Positions 7,818-15,905 of a stretch of DNA of 47,852 bases are shown here, one piece after another. Position numbers and translations under genes: made by a program. Under the pieces are notes generated by a model, which made no database searches, had not been told where the DNA came from, and saw only the letters and a program-made list of their open reading frames with translations. Numbering within the stretch: the stretch's first letter is position 1; the number at the start of each line of letters is the position of its first letter. The DNA comes from Bacillota bacterium. Its GTDB lineage: Bacteria; Bacillota; UBA994. The stretch covers positions 1,983-49,834 of the forward strand of contig WSXW01000014.1 of NCBI GenBank assembly GCA_009773495.1. The letters run 5' to 3'.

Positions 7818-9080
7818 CTATAGATCTGTTTTGAGTTCTTGGGCAGCATTGAAGATCTTCTCAAAAGCCGCTAGGGCTCTACTTACTTCTTCCTCTGTGA
7901 TGACAAGCGGTGGTTCAATGCGGATTACCTTGGGATTATTAAGCGTATAAGCGGCGAGAATCTTGTTGTTCACCATTTCGGAAATGGTAAAACCTGCATA
8001 TCCGTCGTCTGTGAATTCAATGCCAATGATTAAGCCCATGCCTCTAACTTCGGCAATGAAGTCTGGGTACTGTGCCTGCCACTTGTGTAAGGCCTTGAGA
8101 AATTGGTCGCCGCGCTCTACTGCCTTTTGTGGTAAGTTCTCTTCAAGCATGACTTTGATAGCGGCTATTGCAGCAGCGCAAGCGAGAGGATTTCCTCCAA
8201 ATGTGGAAGTATGTAAGAATGGTGCGTCAGCGAAGCCTTCCCACAAATGCTGGCGGGCTACAATTGCGCCTATGGGCATGATACCGCCACCCAGAGCTTT
8301 AGCTAAACACATAATGTCAGGTACAACTCCCTCATGATCGACACCAAAAACCTTACCTGTTCTACCCATGCCGGTCTGCACTTCATCTACAATGAGCAGA
8401 ATATCCTTGCGGTCGCAAATCTCGCGCAAAGCTTTAAGATAGCCCTTAGGTGGTACGATAACTCCGCCCTCACCCTGGATAGGCTCTACAATGACTGCAG
8501 CTGTATCCTCATTGATAGCGCGTTCGATAGCTTCCGCATCGCCGTAAGGAACATGAGTAAAACCTGGAATAAGTGGTAAAAACGGTGTGCGAAAAATCTC
8601 CCGCCCGGTAGCGCTAAGCGCACCTAGGGACTTCCCATGAAAAGCACCCATGGTAGAAATGATGCCAGTTTTCTTCTGGGAGAGCCGGGCCAACTTAAGA
8701 GCCGCTTCGACTGCTTCGGTGCCGCTGTTGCATAGGAACGAATACTGTAGGTCGCCGGGGGTTATTTGGGCCAATAGCTCAGATAAATCGGCCATGGGCT
8801 TATTCAGTAGGAGTTTCGTTGGCATTGCCATGCGGTCTAACTGTTCCTTTACCGCGGCAATAATTTTTGGGTGAGAATGGCCTGCGCCGTACATGCCATA
8901 CCCACCGAGAAGATCAAGGTACTGGTCCCCCTTGAGGTCGGTTACAATGGAACCTTTGGACTCCCACTCTATGGTGGATAATCCCATGTAGCGGAAGAGC
9001 CTCGCCATACCCGGGTTCACGTACTTTTCGTACTTCTCCATAGTTTGTTCAACGATTAGTTGAACGTCTTGCTCTAGCAT
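7818..9080 (-). CDS. Class III PLP aminotransferase (putrescine/ornithine type)
   Basis: This 420-residue fold-type I aminotransferase has the expected features. FLCNSGTEAVEAALKLAR is the phosphate-binding region, GAFHGKSLGALSATG follows it, IVEPIQGEGGVI and LLIVDEVQTGMGRTGK hold the cofactor aspartate, and the Schiff-base lysine is in CLAKALGGG near residue 260. The overall shape is that of bacterial putrescine and acetylornithine/4-aminobutyrate aminotransferases. No arginine or polyamine pathway genes are nearby to decide between these substrates. The ATG follows GGAGGGGAAAGT. It is transcribed together with the SRPBCC gene downstream. Confidence 0.88.
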   Translation of the reverse strand: MLEQDVQLIVEQTMEKYEKYVNPGMARLFRYMGLSTIEWESKGSIVTDLKGDQYLDLLGGYGMYGAGHSHPKIIAAVKEQLDRMAMPTKLLLNKPMADLSELLAQITPGDLQYSFLCNSGTEAVEAALKLARLSQKKTGIISTMGAFHGKSLGALSATGREIFRTPFLPLIPGFTHVPYGDAEAIERAINEDTAAVIVEPIQGEGGVIVPPKGYLKALREICDRKDILLIVDEVQTGMGRTGKVFGVDHEGVVPDIMCLAKALGGGIMPIGAIVARQHLWEGFADAPFLHTSTFGGNPLACAAAIAAIKVMLEENLPQKAVERGDQFLKALHKWQAQYPDFIAEVRGMGLIIGIEFTDDGYAGFTISEMVNNKILAAYTLNNPKVIRIEPPLVITEEEVSRALAAFEKIFNAAQELKTDL

Positions 9081-9233
9081 ACTTTCCCCTCCCTATGTAG
9101 TCTATACAGGTAAAATTGTACACCAAAAGGTGCACAAAGAAAAGCAGAGCAGCATAGTGGAGTCTGCTAAGGAGAACGGGCCTCCCCTACGCATACCTAT
9201 AGTGTGTCCGAAGTGGGAATATGATGTAATAAA

Positions 9234-9265
9234 ACAAAAAACCAACTTTACAAGTTGGTTTTCGT
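9234..9265 (-). terminator. Terminator after tRNA-Pro
   Basis: AAAACCAACTT and AAGTTGGTTTT pair around TTACA, with a T run on the minus side. It lies 16 bases beyond the tRNA-Pro 3' end. Confidence 0.85.
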
Positions 9266-9279
9266 TAGAGTCTGAGAAA

Positions 9280-9357
9280 TGGTCGGGCTGACAGGACTTG
9301 AACCTGCGGCCTCCTGCACCCCAAGCAGGCGCGCTAGCCAAACTGCGCTACAGCCCG
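9280..9357 (-). tRNA. tRNA-Pro(GGG)
   Basis: The minus strand gives a complete cloverleaf. The acceptor pair is CGGGCTG/CAGCCCG, the D arm GCGCAGTTTGGCTAGCGC, and the anticodon stem CCTGC/GCAGG closes loop TTGGGGT (anticodon GGG). The T arm is GCAGG-TTCAAGT-CCTGT, followed by discriminator A and encoded CCA. Total length with CCA is 78 bases. The extra first-loop sequence and encoded CCA are normal for Bacillota. A consensus promoter lies directly upstream and a terminator directly downstream. Confidence 0.97.
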
Positions 9358-9367
9358 TCGCTTGACT

Positions 9368-9397
9368 ATTATAGCGTAGAATGAAGGCTTAATGCAA
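9368..9397 (-). promoter_or_regulatory. Sigma-A promoter of tRNA-Pro
   Basis: Read on the minus strand, TTGCAT (9397-9392) is followed by an 18-base spacer and a perfect TATAAT (9373-9368). The spacing puts the start of transcription close to the tRNA 5' end at 9357. Confidence 0.85.
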
Positions 9398-9495
9398 GCT
9401 TAAATGCTCGAATCTGAGAGACACGCCAGAATTGCCACGTCTACAAGAGCTGGCGATGTGACTTCTGCGGGTCGTTCCAACGCTCCTCCCCACAA

Positions 9496-9530
9496 CCAGA
9501 AATGCAGCCGTGCGGCTGCATTTCTTTTTG
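9496..9530. terminator. Terminator after spoIVA
   Basis: AGAAATGCAGCC pairs with GGCTGCATTTCT around GTGC. A TTTTT run follows on the plus strand and a shorter TTTCT end exists on the minus strand. It lies about 10 bases past the spoIVA stop. The 130 bases between it and the tRNA-Pro promoter hold no gene that can be seen. Confidence 0.7.
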
Positions 9531-9539
9531 ACCAAGCTG

Positions 9540-11018
9540 CTATAGGATGATGGCGATGAGGCCACCGCTCCCCTCGTTTACGATGCGCTGCAGGCACTCA
9601 CGCAGTTTTTCTTGCGCGTTGTCCGGCATGGTCATGAGTTTATTCTGAATGCCTTCCTGTACCAAGTGGTGCAGCGACTTGCCAAAGATATTGGCTTTCC
9701 AGAGCTTTTCGGGACTGGCCTCGAACTCATCAACTAAGTACTTAATGAGCTCTTCGCTTTGTTTTTCCGTACCGACAATGGGTGCAACTTCAGATTCCAC
9801 ATCTACACGAATGATATGGTACGATGGGGCGCTAGCCCGCAGGCGCACGCCAAAGCGATTCCCTTGGCGAATGATCTCAGGCTGGTCGAGCAACATCTCC
9901 TCGATGCTAGGTGGAGCAATACCGTAGCCCGAACTGCGAGAGTCCTTAAAGGCGTCGCGAATACGGTCGTATTCACGTTTGGCCTGAGCAAATACCCTCA
10001 TGAGCTTAAGTACGGTTTCTTGCCCGCGTACCTCTTCACCAGCCGCTTCTGATAGAGCATCATAGAATAAATGCTCAGGGGCTGTAACTTCAACCCGAGC
10101 TACTCCATTGGCTAGGTCCATGTTTTGCAGGATGACCTCTTGCACGGCATCGCACAGGCTGAGTTCTTCGATGAGATGGTCGATGTCTCGCAGTCGAGTT
10201 ACCAGCTTGACCCCATCTGACACAGCCTCTTCGAATTTAACCCGCAACCAATGTTTCTTGTCGAGCACCTCAACCCAAGCCGGAAGAACTACATTGACCT
10301 CTTTTACAGGGAACTCATAGAGAGACTCTTTTAGTATAGTGCCAATGTCATCTTCGGTCAGCTTCGCGCAGTTGAGAGGTAGAACCGCAACGCCATACTT
10401 GCGCTCCAATTCATCACGCAGTTCTAGGGTCTCTGCATCAGCCGGACGCGATGAGTTGAGAACTATTAGGAATGGCTTGCCAATTTCCTTGAGCTCATTG
10501 ACGACTCGTTCCTCGGCAGGCAAATAATCTTCACGGGTCAGGTCAGAAAATGAACCATCTGTAGTAATGACGATGCCGATGGTTGAATGATCTGCAATGA
10601 CCTTTTGCGTGCCGATCTCGGCTGCCTCCTCAAACGTAATGGGCTCATCATTCCAAGGGGTCTGGACCATACGGGGGCCATTTTCATCCATGTAACCCCT
10701 AGCACCCCTTACTGTGTAACCCACGCAATCAACAAGGCGTATTCTGGCCGCTAGCCCCGGGGAGAGGCTGAGCTCAACTGCCTCGTCAGGGATGAACTTA
10801 GGCTCCACTGTCATTATGGTGCGACCAGCGCCACTCTGAGGCAGTTCATCGCGGGTTCGTTCCCTAACATTGTCGTCATCTATGTTAGGTAGCACCACAA
10901 GCTCCATGAAGCGTTTGATAAAGGTGGACTTACCGCTACGTACTGGACCGACAATGCCGAGATATATATCCCCACCTGTTCTCTCGGCAAGGTCCTTGAG
11001 TAAATCAAACCGTTCCAT
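9540..11018 (-). CDS. spoIVA: Stage IV sporulation protein A, spore coat ATPase
   Basis: SpoIVA is the ATPase that polymerises on the outer forespore membrane as the base layer of the spore coat. The Walker A loop GPVRSGKST is at residues 24-32, with DCVGYTVRGARGY and ITTDGSFSDL following, as in the TRAFAC-like N-terminal domain. The C terminus INEGSGGLIAIIL is the conserved family ending. Length is 492 residues from ATG 11018, equal to Bacillus SpoIVA, and MERFDLLKDLAERTGG aligns with its N terminus. A TTG at 11024 is better spaced from the GGAGG (7 bases, versus 13 for the ATG), so a two-residue longer form is possible. It would be expected to be under sigma E; no clear promoter was read. 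Confidence 0.96.
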   Translation of the reverse strand: MERFDLLKDLAERTGGDIYLGIVGPVRSGKSTFIKRFMELVVLPNIDDDNVRERTRDELPQSGAGRTIMTVEPKFIPDEAVELSLSPGLAARIRLVDCVGYTVRGARGYMDENGPRMVQTPWNDEPITFEEAAEIGTQKVIADHSTIGIVITTDGSFSDLTREDYLPAEERVVNELKEIGKPFLIVLNSSRPADAETLELRDELERKYGVAVLPLNCAKLTEDDIGTILKESLYEFPVKEVNVVLPAWVEVLDKKHWLRVKFEEAVSDGVKLVTRLRDIDHLIEELSLCDAVQEVILQNMDLANGVARVEVTAPEHLFYDALSEAAGEEVRGQETVLKLMRVFAQAKREYDRIRDAFKDSRSSGYGIAPPSIEEMLLDQPEIIRQGNRFGVRLRASAPSYHIIRVDVESEVAPIVGTEKQSEELIKYLVDEFEASPEKLWKANIFGKSLHHLVQEGIQNKLMTMPDNAQEKLRECLQRIVNEGSGGLIAIIL

Positions 11019-11123
11019 GAGCAACCACTTCCCTCCTTTTCTCCAAACTTTGCAAGGCGAGTGAAATGCAAGGCTTGGTCAGTAAAGTATATTCGAAGGC
11101 TTGGGTGTTATAACTTCAAACAA

Positions 11124-11150
11124 CAAAAAACGTGGGTTGTCCCCACGTTA
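11124..11150 (-). terminator. Terminator overlapping gpsA stop
   Basis: On the minus strand AACGTGGG and CCCACGTT pair around GACAA and are followed by TTTTTTG. The stem includes the gpsA stop codon at 11148-11150. Confidence 0.85.
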
Positions 11151-12164
11151 ATTATCGCCAAATGGCCATTGTTCTTCAGTTTCGTGTTTGCGCATTCTCG
11201 TCATCAAATGCATAACCGCCTCTCTCGGATTGCGATCTCTGAACAAGACTTCGTAGAGAGCTTCGGTAATCGGCATTTCTACATTGTGTGCCTTCGCTAA
11301 ATTATATGCTGCCTTGGTCGCATTTACGCCTTCTACAACCATACTGGTAGAGCCAAGTATCTCACTTAGTTTCTTCCCTTGCCCTAGAGCAAGGCCCGCT
11401 CTCCTATTACGACTGTGGGGGCTAGTACAAGTAACTATAAGATCTCCCATGCCTGAGAGCCCAGCAAAGGTCGAGGTGTGAGCACCTAATGCTCTCCCTA
11501 GGCGAACGATCTCAGTCATGCCTCTGGTCATAAGGGCGGCTTTTGTATTGTCACCATAACTTAATCCGTCTATAGCACCAGTAGCTAAGGCGATGATGTT
11601 CTTAAGAGCCCCACCTAATTCCACCCCGATAACGTCGTTATTAGTATAGATGCGAAACATGTTAGTCATCATAGCATCTTGCACCATCTCCGCTACGGCA
11701 TGATTCTCGGCGGCGGCCACTGTAGCCGAGGGTAACCCCCTGCCTACTTCTTCGGCATGATTTGGGCCGGAGAGTACGGCAACGGGATTATTAGGCCCCA
11801 AAACTGCGGACAAAGTAACAGACAGTCGGTTACCGGTAGCTATATCAAAGCCTTTAGCTGCATTGGCGACAGGCGTTCCTAGAGTTAGATGAGGTCTCAA
11901 CATTTCCGCAGTGGCTCTAACGAATGATGAGGGAACAACCATTAACACTACGTTGCACTTCTTGAAGGCCTCAAAACTACCTACAGGTTCAATATTGCTG
12001 GCCAATTCAACTCCTGGCAGGAAGATGGAATTAGTGCGCTTCTCTTTTATCTCTTGTCGCACCTCATCCTCACGAACCCATAGGGTTACTTTCTCTGCAT
12101 TTTGCGCAGCAACTGTGGCTAGAGCTGTGCCCCATCCACCTGCGCCGACTATACCAATATTCAT
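11148..12164 (-). CDS. gpsA: NAD(P)H-dependent glycerol-3-phosphate dehydrogenase
   Basis: GpsA reduces dihydroxyacetone phosphate to sn-glycerol 3-phosphate for phospholipid synthesis. The Rossmann motif GAGGWGTALA is at residues 7-16. VANAAKGFD, LSGPNHAEEVGRGLPSA, the catalytic lysine region GGALKNIIALATG near 182-194 and GLSGMGDLIVTCTSP follow in the family order. Its 338 residues are normal. The start ATG follows GGAGGAACACTT. Der is upstream on the same strand, an arrangement common in Bacillota. The plsY gene often found between or near them is absent here. Confidence 0.96.
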   Translation of the reverse strand: MNIGIVGAGGWGTALATVAAQNAEKVTLWVREDEVRQEIKEKRTNSIFLPGVELASNIEPVGSFEAFKKCNVVLMVVPSSFVRATAEMLRPHLTLGTPVANAAKGFDIATGNRLSVTLSAVLGPNNPVAVLSGPNHAEEVGRGLPSATVAAAENHAVAEMVQDAMMTNMFRIYTNNDVIGVELGGALKNIIALATGAIDGLSYGDNTKAALMTRGMTEIVRLGRALGAHTSTFAGLSGMGDLIVTCTSPHSRNRRAGLALGQGKKLSEILGSTSMVVEGVNATKAAYNLAKAHNVEMPITEALYEVLFRDRNPREAVMHLMTRMRKHETEEQWPFGDN

Positions 12165-12299
12165 AAGTGTTCCTCCGTTTCCCTAAGCGCTTTCCGCCTT
12201 CTAGTACCCGACAGCGTTACAAAGTAATGCGATAGGGCGCTCGCCGCGTACACATGAATCGTGAATCACAAACTAGGCGAATCATTAATAATCACTCAC

Positions 12300-12322
12300 T
12301 AATCACTAGGGGCAGGGAGTAG
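12300..12322 (-). repeat. Dispersed CTACTCCC...CCTAGTGATTA motif, copy 1
   Basis: The minus strand carries a 23-base sequence that matches the plus strand at 17999-18022 except for one missing C and one C-to-T change. Both copies are intergenic. Next to it, 12255-12310 holds degenerate AATCACT/AATCATT units. The 216-base gap between der and gpsA holds no gene that can be seen. Confidence 0.6.
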
Positions 12323-12381
12323 GTGTAAGCAAAAATCCAATGGAAACTGGGATCGGCACCACATCTGTGCCATGTGCTATT

Positions 12382-13692
12382 CTACTCCTTCTGTCTCACC
12401 ACAAGTTTCAGCGGTGTTCCCGTAAAAGTGTAGACTTGGCGAATGCGGTTTTCAAGAAAGCGCAAATAGCTAAAATGCATCAACTCGGGATCATTGACGA
12501 AGAAGATAAGGGTAGGAGGCTTAACATCGGCTTGTGCCACATATCGTATCTTAAGTTTCTTTCCCCTGCTTTGCGGGGGGGGTGTTACTAGGGTAGCCTC
12601 ATTGATCAATTCCATCAGGGCCGAGGTAGCTATGCGTTTGTTCTGCTCCTTGCTAACCAAGTTAACCAGCTCAAATATTTTCTGCACCCGCTGCCCTGTT
12701 TTAGCCGATACAAAAATTACCGGGGCATAATCTGCAAACAGCATTTCTTGGAGCAGTGTTTTCTTGAAAAGGTCTGCCGTTTTATCGTCCTTCTTCTCGA
12801 TGAGGTCCCACTTGTTGACAACGTATATCAAGCCTTTGCCGCGCTCATGCGCATAGCCGATTATCTTTTTGTCTTGTTCGAGGATGCCTTCTGTGGCATC
12901 GATGACCATCAGGCAGATATCAGACCTGTCCACAGCTCTTAGGCTACGCACGACGCTAAAGCGTTCAATGTCTTCGGTTATTTTTGATTTCTTACGGAGC
13001 CCAGCGGTATCGATAATGACATAACGATGTCCGTCTTTCTCGAAAAGAGAGTCGATAGCGTCCCGCGTTGTTCCGGGGATGTCACTCACGATCACACGGT
13101 TTTCCCCTAGAATGGTGTTCACCAGTGACGACTTACCGACATTAGGTCTCCCCATTACCGCGATCTTAATCACGTCTTCGGCGTAAGGCTCTTCTTGCTC
13201 CTTTGGCAGGGCCTCTACTATGAGGTCTAGCAAGTCGCCTAAGTTAATCCTGTTACCACCGGACATAGGTATCGGTTCGCCTAAGCCGAGCTTATAGAAC
13301 TCGGCGGCATGCGGAAATAATGCCGGAACATCAAGTTTATTTACCCCGAGAATAATAGGCTTCTTGGTATTACGTAGAATTCGGGCTACCTCTTGGTCGG
13401 CACTGGTCACACCACTGCGACCATCAACTAGGAAGAGGACAAGGTCGGCCTCTTCAATGGCAATTTCTGCTTGATGGCGCATCTGCTTAAGGAGCACGTC
13501 TTCTGACACCGTGTCAATACCGCCGGTGTCCACCATAGTGAATGTATGGCCAGTCCATTCTACATCCGCATAGATGCGGTCACGCGTTACCCCCGGTGTG
13601 TCTTCAACAATAGAAATGCGTTGGCCGACAAGATAGTTAAACAAAGTAGACTTACCTACGTTAGGCCGTCCAACAATTGCTACATAGGGCAT
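12382..13692 (-). CDS. der: Ribosome assembly GTPase Der (EngA)
   Basis: Der is the essential double GTPase that matures the 50S subunit. Two G domains are evident: GRPNVGKSTLFN at 8-19 with DTGG and NKLD, and a second GRPNVGKSSLVN near 180 with DTAGLRKKSK and NKWD. They are followed by the C-terminal KH-like domain (APVIFVSAKTGQRV through the basic end). The 436 residues equal the Bacillus protein length. The gene starts within the last codons of the upstream DUF512 gene (13-base overlap), suggesting coupling. Confidence 0.97.
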   Translation of the reverse strand: MPYVAIVGRPNVGKSTLFNYLVGQRISIVEDTPGVTRDRIYADVEWTGHTFTMVDTGGIDTVSEDVLLKQMRHQAEIAIEEADLVLFLVDGRSGVTSADQEVARILRNTKKPIILGVNKLDVPALFPHAAEFYKLGLGEPIPMSGGNRINLGDLLDLIVEALPKEQEEPYAEDVIKIAVMGRPNVGKSSLVNTILGENRVIVSDIPGTTRDAIDSLFEKDGHRYVIIDTAGLRKKSKITEDIERFSVVRSLRAVDRSDICLMVIDATEGILEQDKKIIGYAHERGKGLIYVVNKWDLIEKKDDKTADLFKKTLLQEMLFADYAPVIFVSAKTGQRVQKIFELVNLVSKEQNKRIATSALMELINEATLVTPPPQSRGKKLKIRYVAQADVKPPTLIFFVNDPELMHFSYLRFLENRIRQVYTFTGTPLKLVVRQKE

Positions 13693-15002
13693 TGATGCTC
13701 ATTCCTCTCCGCGAGCGTTTTACGTACGAGGTCTGCTCCTGTTGTGGGGCAGACATCAATGTGAAGATCTGCGAATTGGTCACGAATTTGATCGACCGAA
13801 ATGTTATCTAGAAACAAGTTATCACGTAGTGTTATATCTGGGATTAGCACTCGCGTACGGGGACTTATCCTAGCATTTCCAATAGCTGAGATAATTTCAG
13901 CTCCACCTAGGAGACCAGTCACTGTTACTTTTCCGCCAAATAGAGCGTTCTTAACTACTAAGACGTCCACCCATGTTCTGGCGTGCATGTTTAGCTCATG
14001 CTGCAATCGGCGCAACAGAAAGGCTGACGATTCTCCCGTCACCCATATAACTGGGCCCGCTAGTGCGGGCTTTCTATGTAAAGTTAACTCTTTCCTAAAA
14101 CCATCAATAAACAGTCGGCTGATGCCGATGCCGTTTTCCAGTTGAGGGTAGTCGTCATAGTAACTCCCCCGAGGGAAACCTGCCTCCGCTAAGATATAGA
14201 ACTCATCTGCTGCGTAAACCACAGAGACTCCATGTTTGCGTTTTAGTCGGGTGCTAAAGCGGGTGGTTATGTTCAGCACCTCTCGCGCAGTCTCCTTGCT
14301 GAAGCCACAGATATCAGCTTGATTCTCTCTAAAACCCGTGAGCCCTACGGGTACCAAGGCCACTGATTCCACCCCTGGGTAAAGTGAAGTCAGGGTAGTG
14401 AGACTTCTCAGCAGTTCGTCACCATCATTGACACCTGGAACCAGCACCAATTGCGCATGTACACTAACACCAGCCGCAATTAGCCTGTGGAGTTGATCCA
14501 TGATCTTAGCAGCTGCAGGGTTGCGCATAATTGTAGCACGTAGTCTAGGGTTTGTTGTATGTACGGACACATAAATAGGCGAAATTTTCTCTTGCTCTAT
14601 GCGCAAGAAATCCTCCTCGATTAGATTAGTGAGGGTAACAAAACTTCCGTATACCAGTGAGAGGCGGAAGTCGTCGTCCTTAATATAGAGGCTTTCTCGC
14701 TGATGTGGTGGCATCTGTTTTACAAAGCAAAAAAGACAGTTATTCTTGCATATTTTGAGCTTGTCCAACGTGGGGGACACGAAACTAATCCCAATATCTT
14801 CACCAGAATCATGTCGCACCCGGGACAATAGCTGTTGTTCTCCGTCTAGAGCATCGATGCGCATCACTGGATTCACCAGAGCATATTTCCAGTCAATGAT
14901 ATCACGTATCTCTCTGCCGTTGACTCTTAGTACGGTCATTCCCGCGCGGAGTCCTGCTCTATAAGCTTCAGACCTAGGGTGTACGTCTGCAATTACACTC
15001 AC
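13680..15002 (-). CDS. DUF512 radical SAM protein with PDZ-like N terminus
   Basis: This is a conserved clostridial Fe-S oxidoreductase of unknown substrate. Residues 1-60 form a PDZ-like domain (PRSEAYRAGLRAGMTVLRVNG). The CKNNCLFCF cluster motif (CX3CX2C) is near residue 85, followed by KDDDFRLSLVYGSFVTLTNL. The C-terminal half, with GITRLFIDG-like and GKVTVTGLLGG segments, is DUF512. The start is taken as GTG 15002 because ACGGAGG lies 7 bases upstream. This gives 440 residues and removes an N-terminal stretch that would contain the ribosome site itself. The gene family typically sits immediately before der, as here, which hints at a ribosome- or tRNA-related role. Confidence 0.85.
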   Translation of the reverse strand: MSVIADVHPRSEAYRAGLRAGMTVLRVNGREIRDIIDWKYALVNPVMRIDALDGEQQLLSRVRHDSGEDIGISFVSPTLDKLKICKNNCLFCFVKQMPPHQRESLYIKDDDFRLSLVYGSFVTLTNLIEEDFLRIEQEKISPIYVSVHTTNPRLRATIMRNPAAAKIMDQLHRLIAAGVSVHAQLVLVPGVNDGDELLRSLTTLTSLYPGVESVALVPVGLTGFRENQADICGFSKETAREVLNITTRFSTRLKRKHGVSVVYAADEFYILAEAGFPRGSYYDDYPQLENGIGISRLFIDGFRKELTLHRKPALAGPVIWVTGESSAFLLRRLQHELNMHARTWVDVLVVKNALFGGKVTVTGLLGGAEIISAIGNARISPRTRVLIPDITLRDNLFLDNISVDQIRDQFADLHIDVCPTTGADLVRKTLAERNEHQCPM

Positions 15003-15060
15003 TTTACATCCTCCGTGTTGGTTCTTCACACCACATTATCCCCCACATCAATGAACATCG

Positions 15061-15525
15061 TCAAGGATTGTTGTGGCAAGCCCGTCTAGCCTCTGCAACC
15101 AGCCTCTCGAAACATCTAAAGTGACGGATTATACCTTTTGCGCACATGGGCCTACCGATGCTCACTAGTCCTAATCGCCGCGACAGAAATCCACCTATTC
15201 TAACTTCTAAGCTGATGCAAGACAGCGCATTTACGATGAGGGCGTTTTGCATACTCACGCTACTTTCTTGAAGCATCAGTTTTAGGGCCGCGAGGGTCGC
15301 CTGTCGTCTCGGGCCTAGGGAAGCGACGTAAACATTGGTGCCTAGTTCATCTACACCGAACTTAAAAACGCGTCCCACTTGACCTTGTAAAGTAGCATCG
15401 AAGTAAGGCAAGGCGAGTATATCCGACATAGTCGGATTGCGCTTAGAGGCAAGCAAACCAACATGCAATGCAGCAGCGGTAATCGAGGTGTGCGCTCCAG
15501 CATAACAGCAATATATTACATCCAC
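15061..15525 (-). CDS. DUF3189 family protein
   Basis: This 154-residue cytoplasmic protein has the family-typical opening IYCCYAGAHTSITAAALHVGLL, then LPYFD and a GTNVYVASLG segment. The function is unknown and the family is found in spore-forming clostridia. The GTG start overlaps the end of the preceding DUF3189-like gene by 10 bases, with AGGTGA as ribosome site. It lies between spoIIP and the DUF512-der pair. Confidence 0.75.
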   Translation of the reverse strand: MDVIYCCYAGAHTSITAAALHVGLLASKRNPTMSDILALPYFDATLQGQVGRVFKFGVDELGTNVYVASLGPRRQATLAALKLMLQESSVSMQNALIVNALSCISLEVRIGGFLSRRLGLVSIGRPMCAKGIIRHFRCFERLVAEARRACHNNP

Positions 15526-15905
15526 TCACCTACATCCTTCCCCCACCTTAATTCAGGGGCAATCAGCCACGTATAGGCTGGCGCGGCGCAGAAGAGCCTC
15601 GCTCTAGCCTGAGAGAGAACTCCCTCAGGAACATATCGAGAGGTTATATGTCGACCATTCCAGAGAGCTGCAGAAGTCAGCACAAGCTGCTCAACGTACT
15701 TGCCTGCTGTTCCACTGTTAAAACAGATCACTCTGCGATTCACACACTCAAAGGCAAGGAACTGCCCCGGCTCCTTGAGTTGACTCCACAGCCGGGGCAG
15801 AGAATCCTTTCTTTCGCTAAAGCTGCCGTCGCTCAAACTGAGTCCAGCAATAAGCGCCGACAACCCGGTTCTGCTATGAAAGAGGATCGTGGGTTTCTTG
15901 ATCAT
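15516..15905 (-). CDS. Small DUF3189-like protein
   Basis: This 129-residue protein opens with a beta strand and the segment FHSRTGLSALIAGLSLSDG. That resembles in layout (strand, small/His loop, helix, GLSL) the neighbouring DUF3189 protein's YAGAHTSITAAALHVGLL. A middle FNSGTAGKYVEQLVLTSA segment also parallels GTNVYVASLGPRRQ. The similarity is weak and may only reflect a shared fold. It overlaps the spoIIP 3' end by 32 bases and the following gene by 10, so the three are probably translated from one message. The function is unknown. Confidence 0.6.
   Translation of the reverse strand: MIKKPTILFHSRTGLSALIAGLSLSDGSFSERKDSLPRLWSQLKEPGQFLAFECVNRRVICFNSGTAGKYVEQLVLTSAALWNGRHITSRYVPEGVLSQARARLFCAAPAYTWLIAPELRWGKDVGEWM

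Noticed and set aside
11025-11123. Possible sigma-E promoter before spoIVA (ATATACT ... CATTTCAC)
   Set aside because: The -10 part fits badly. Sigma-E control is expected from known biology but not shown by this sequence.
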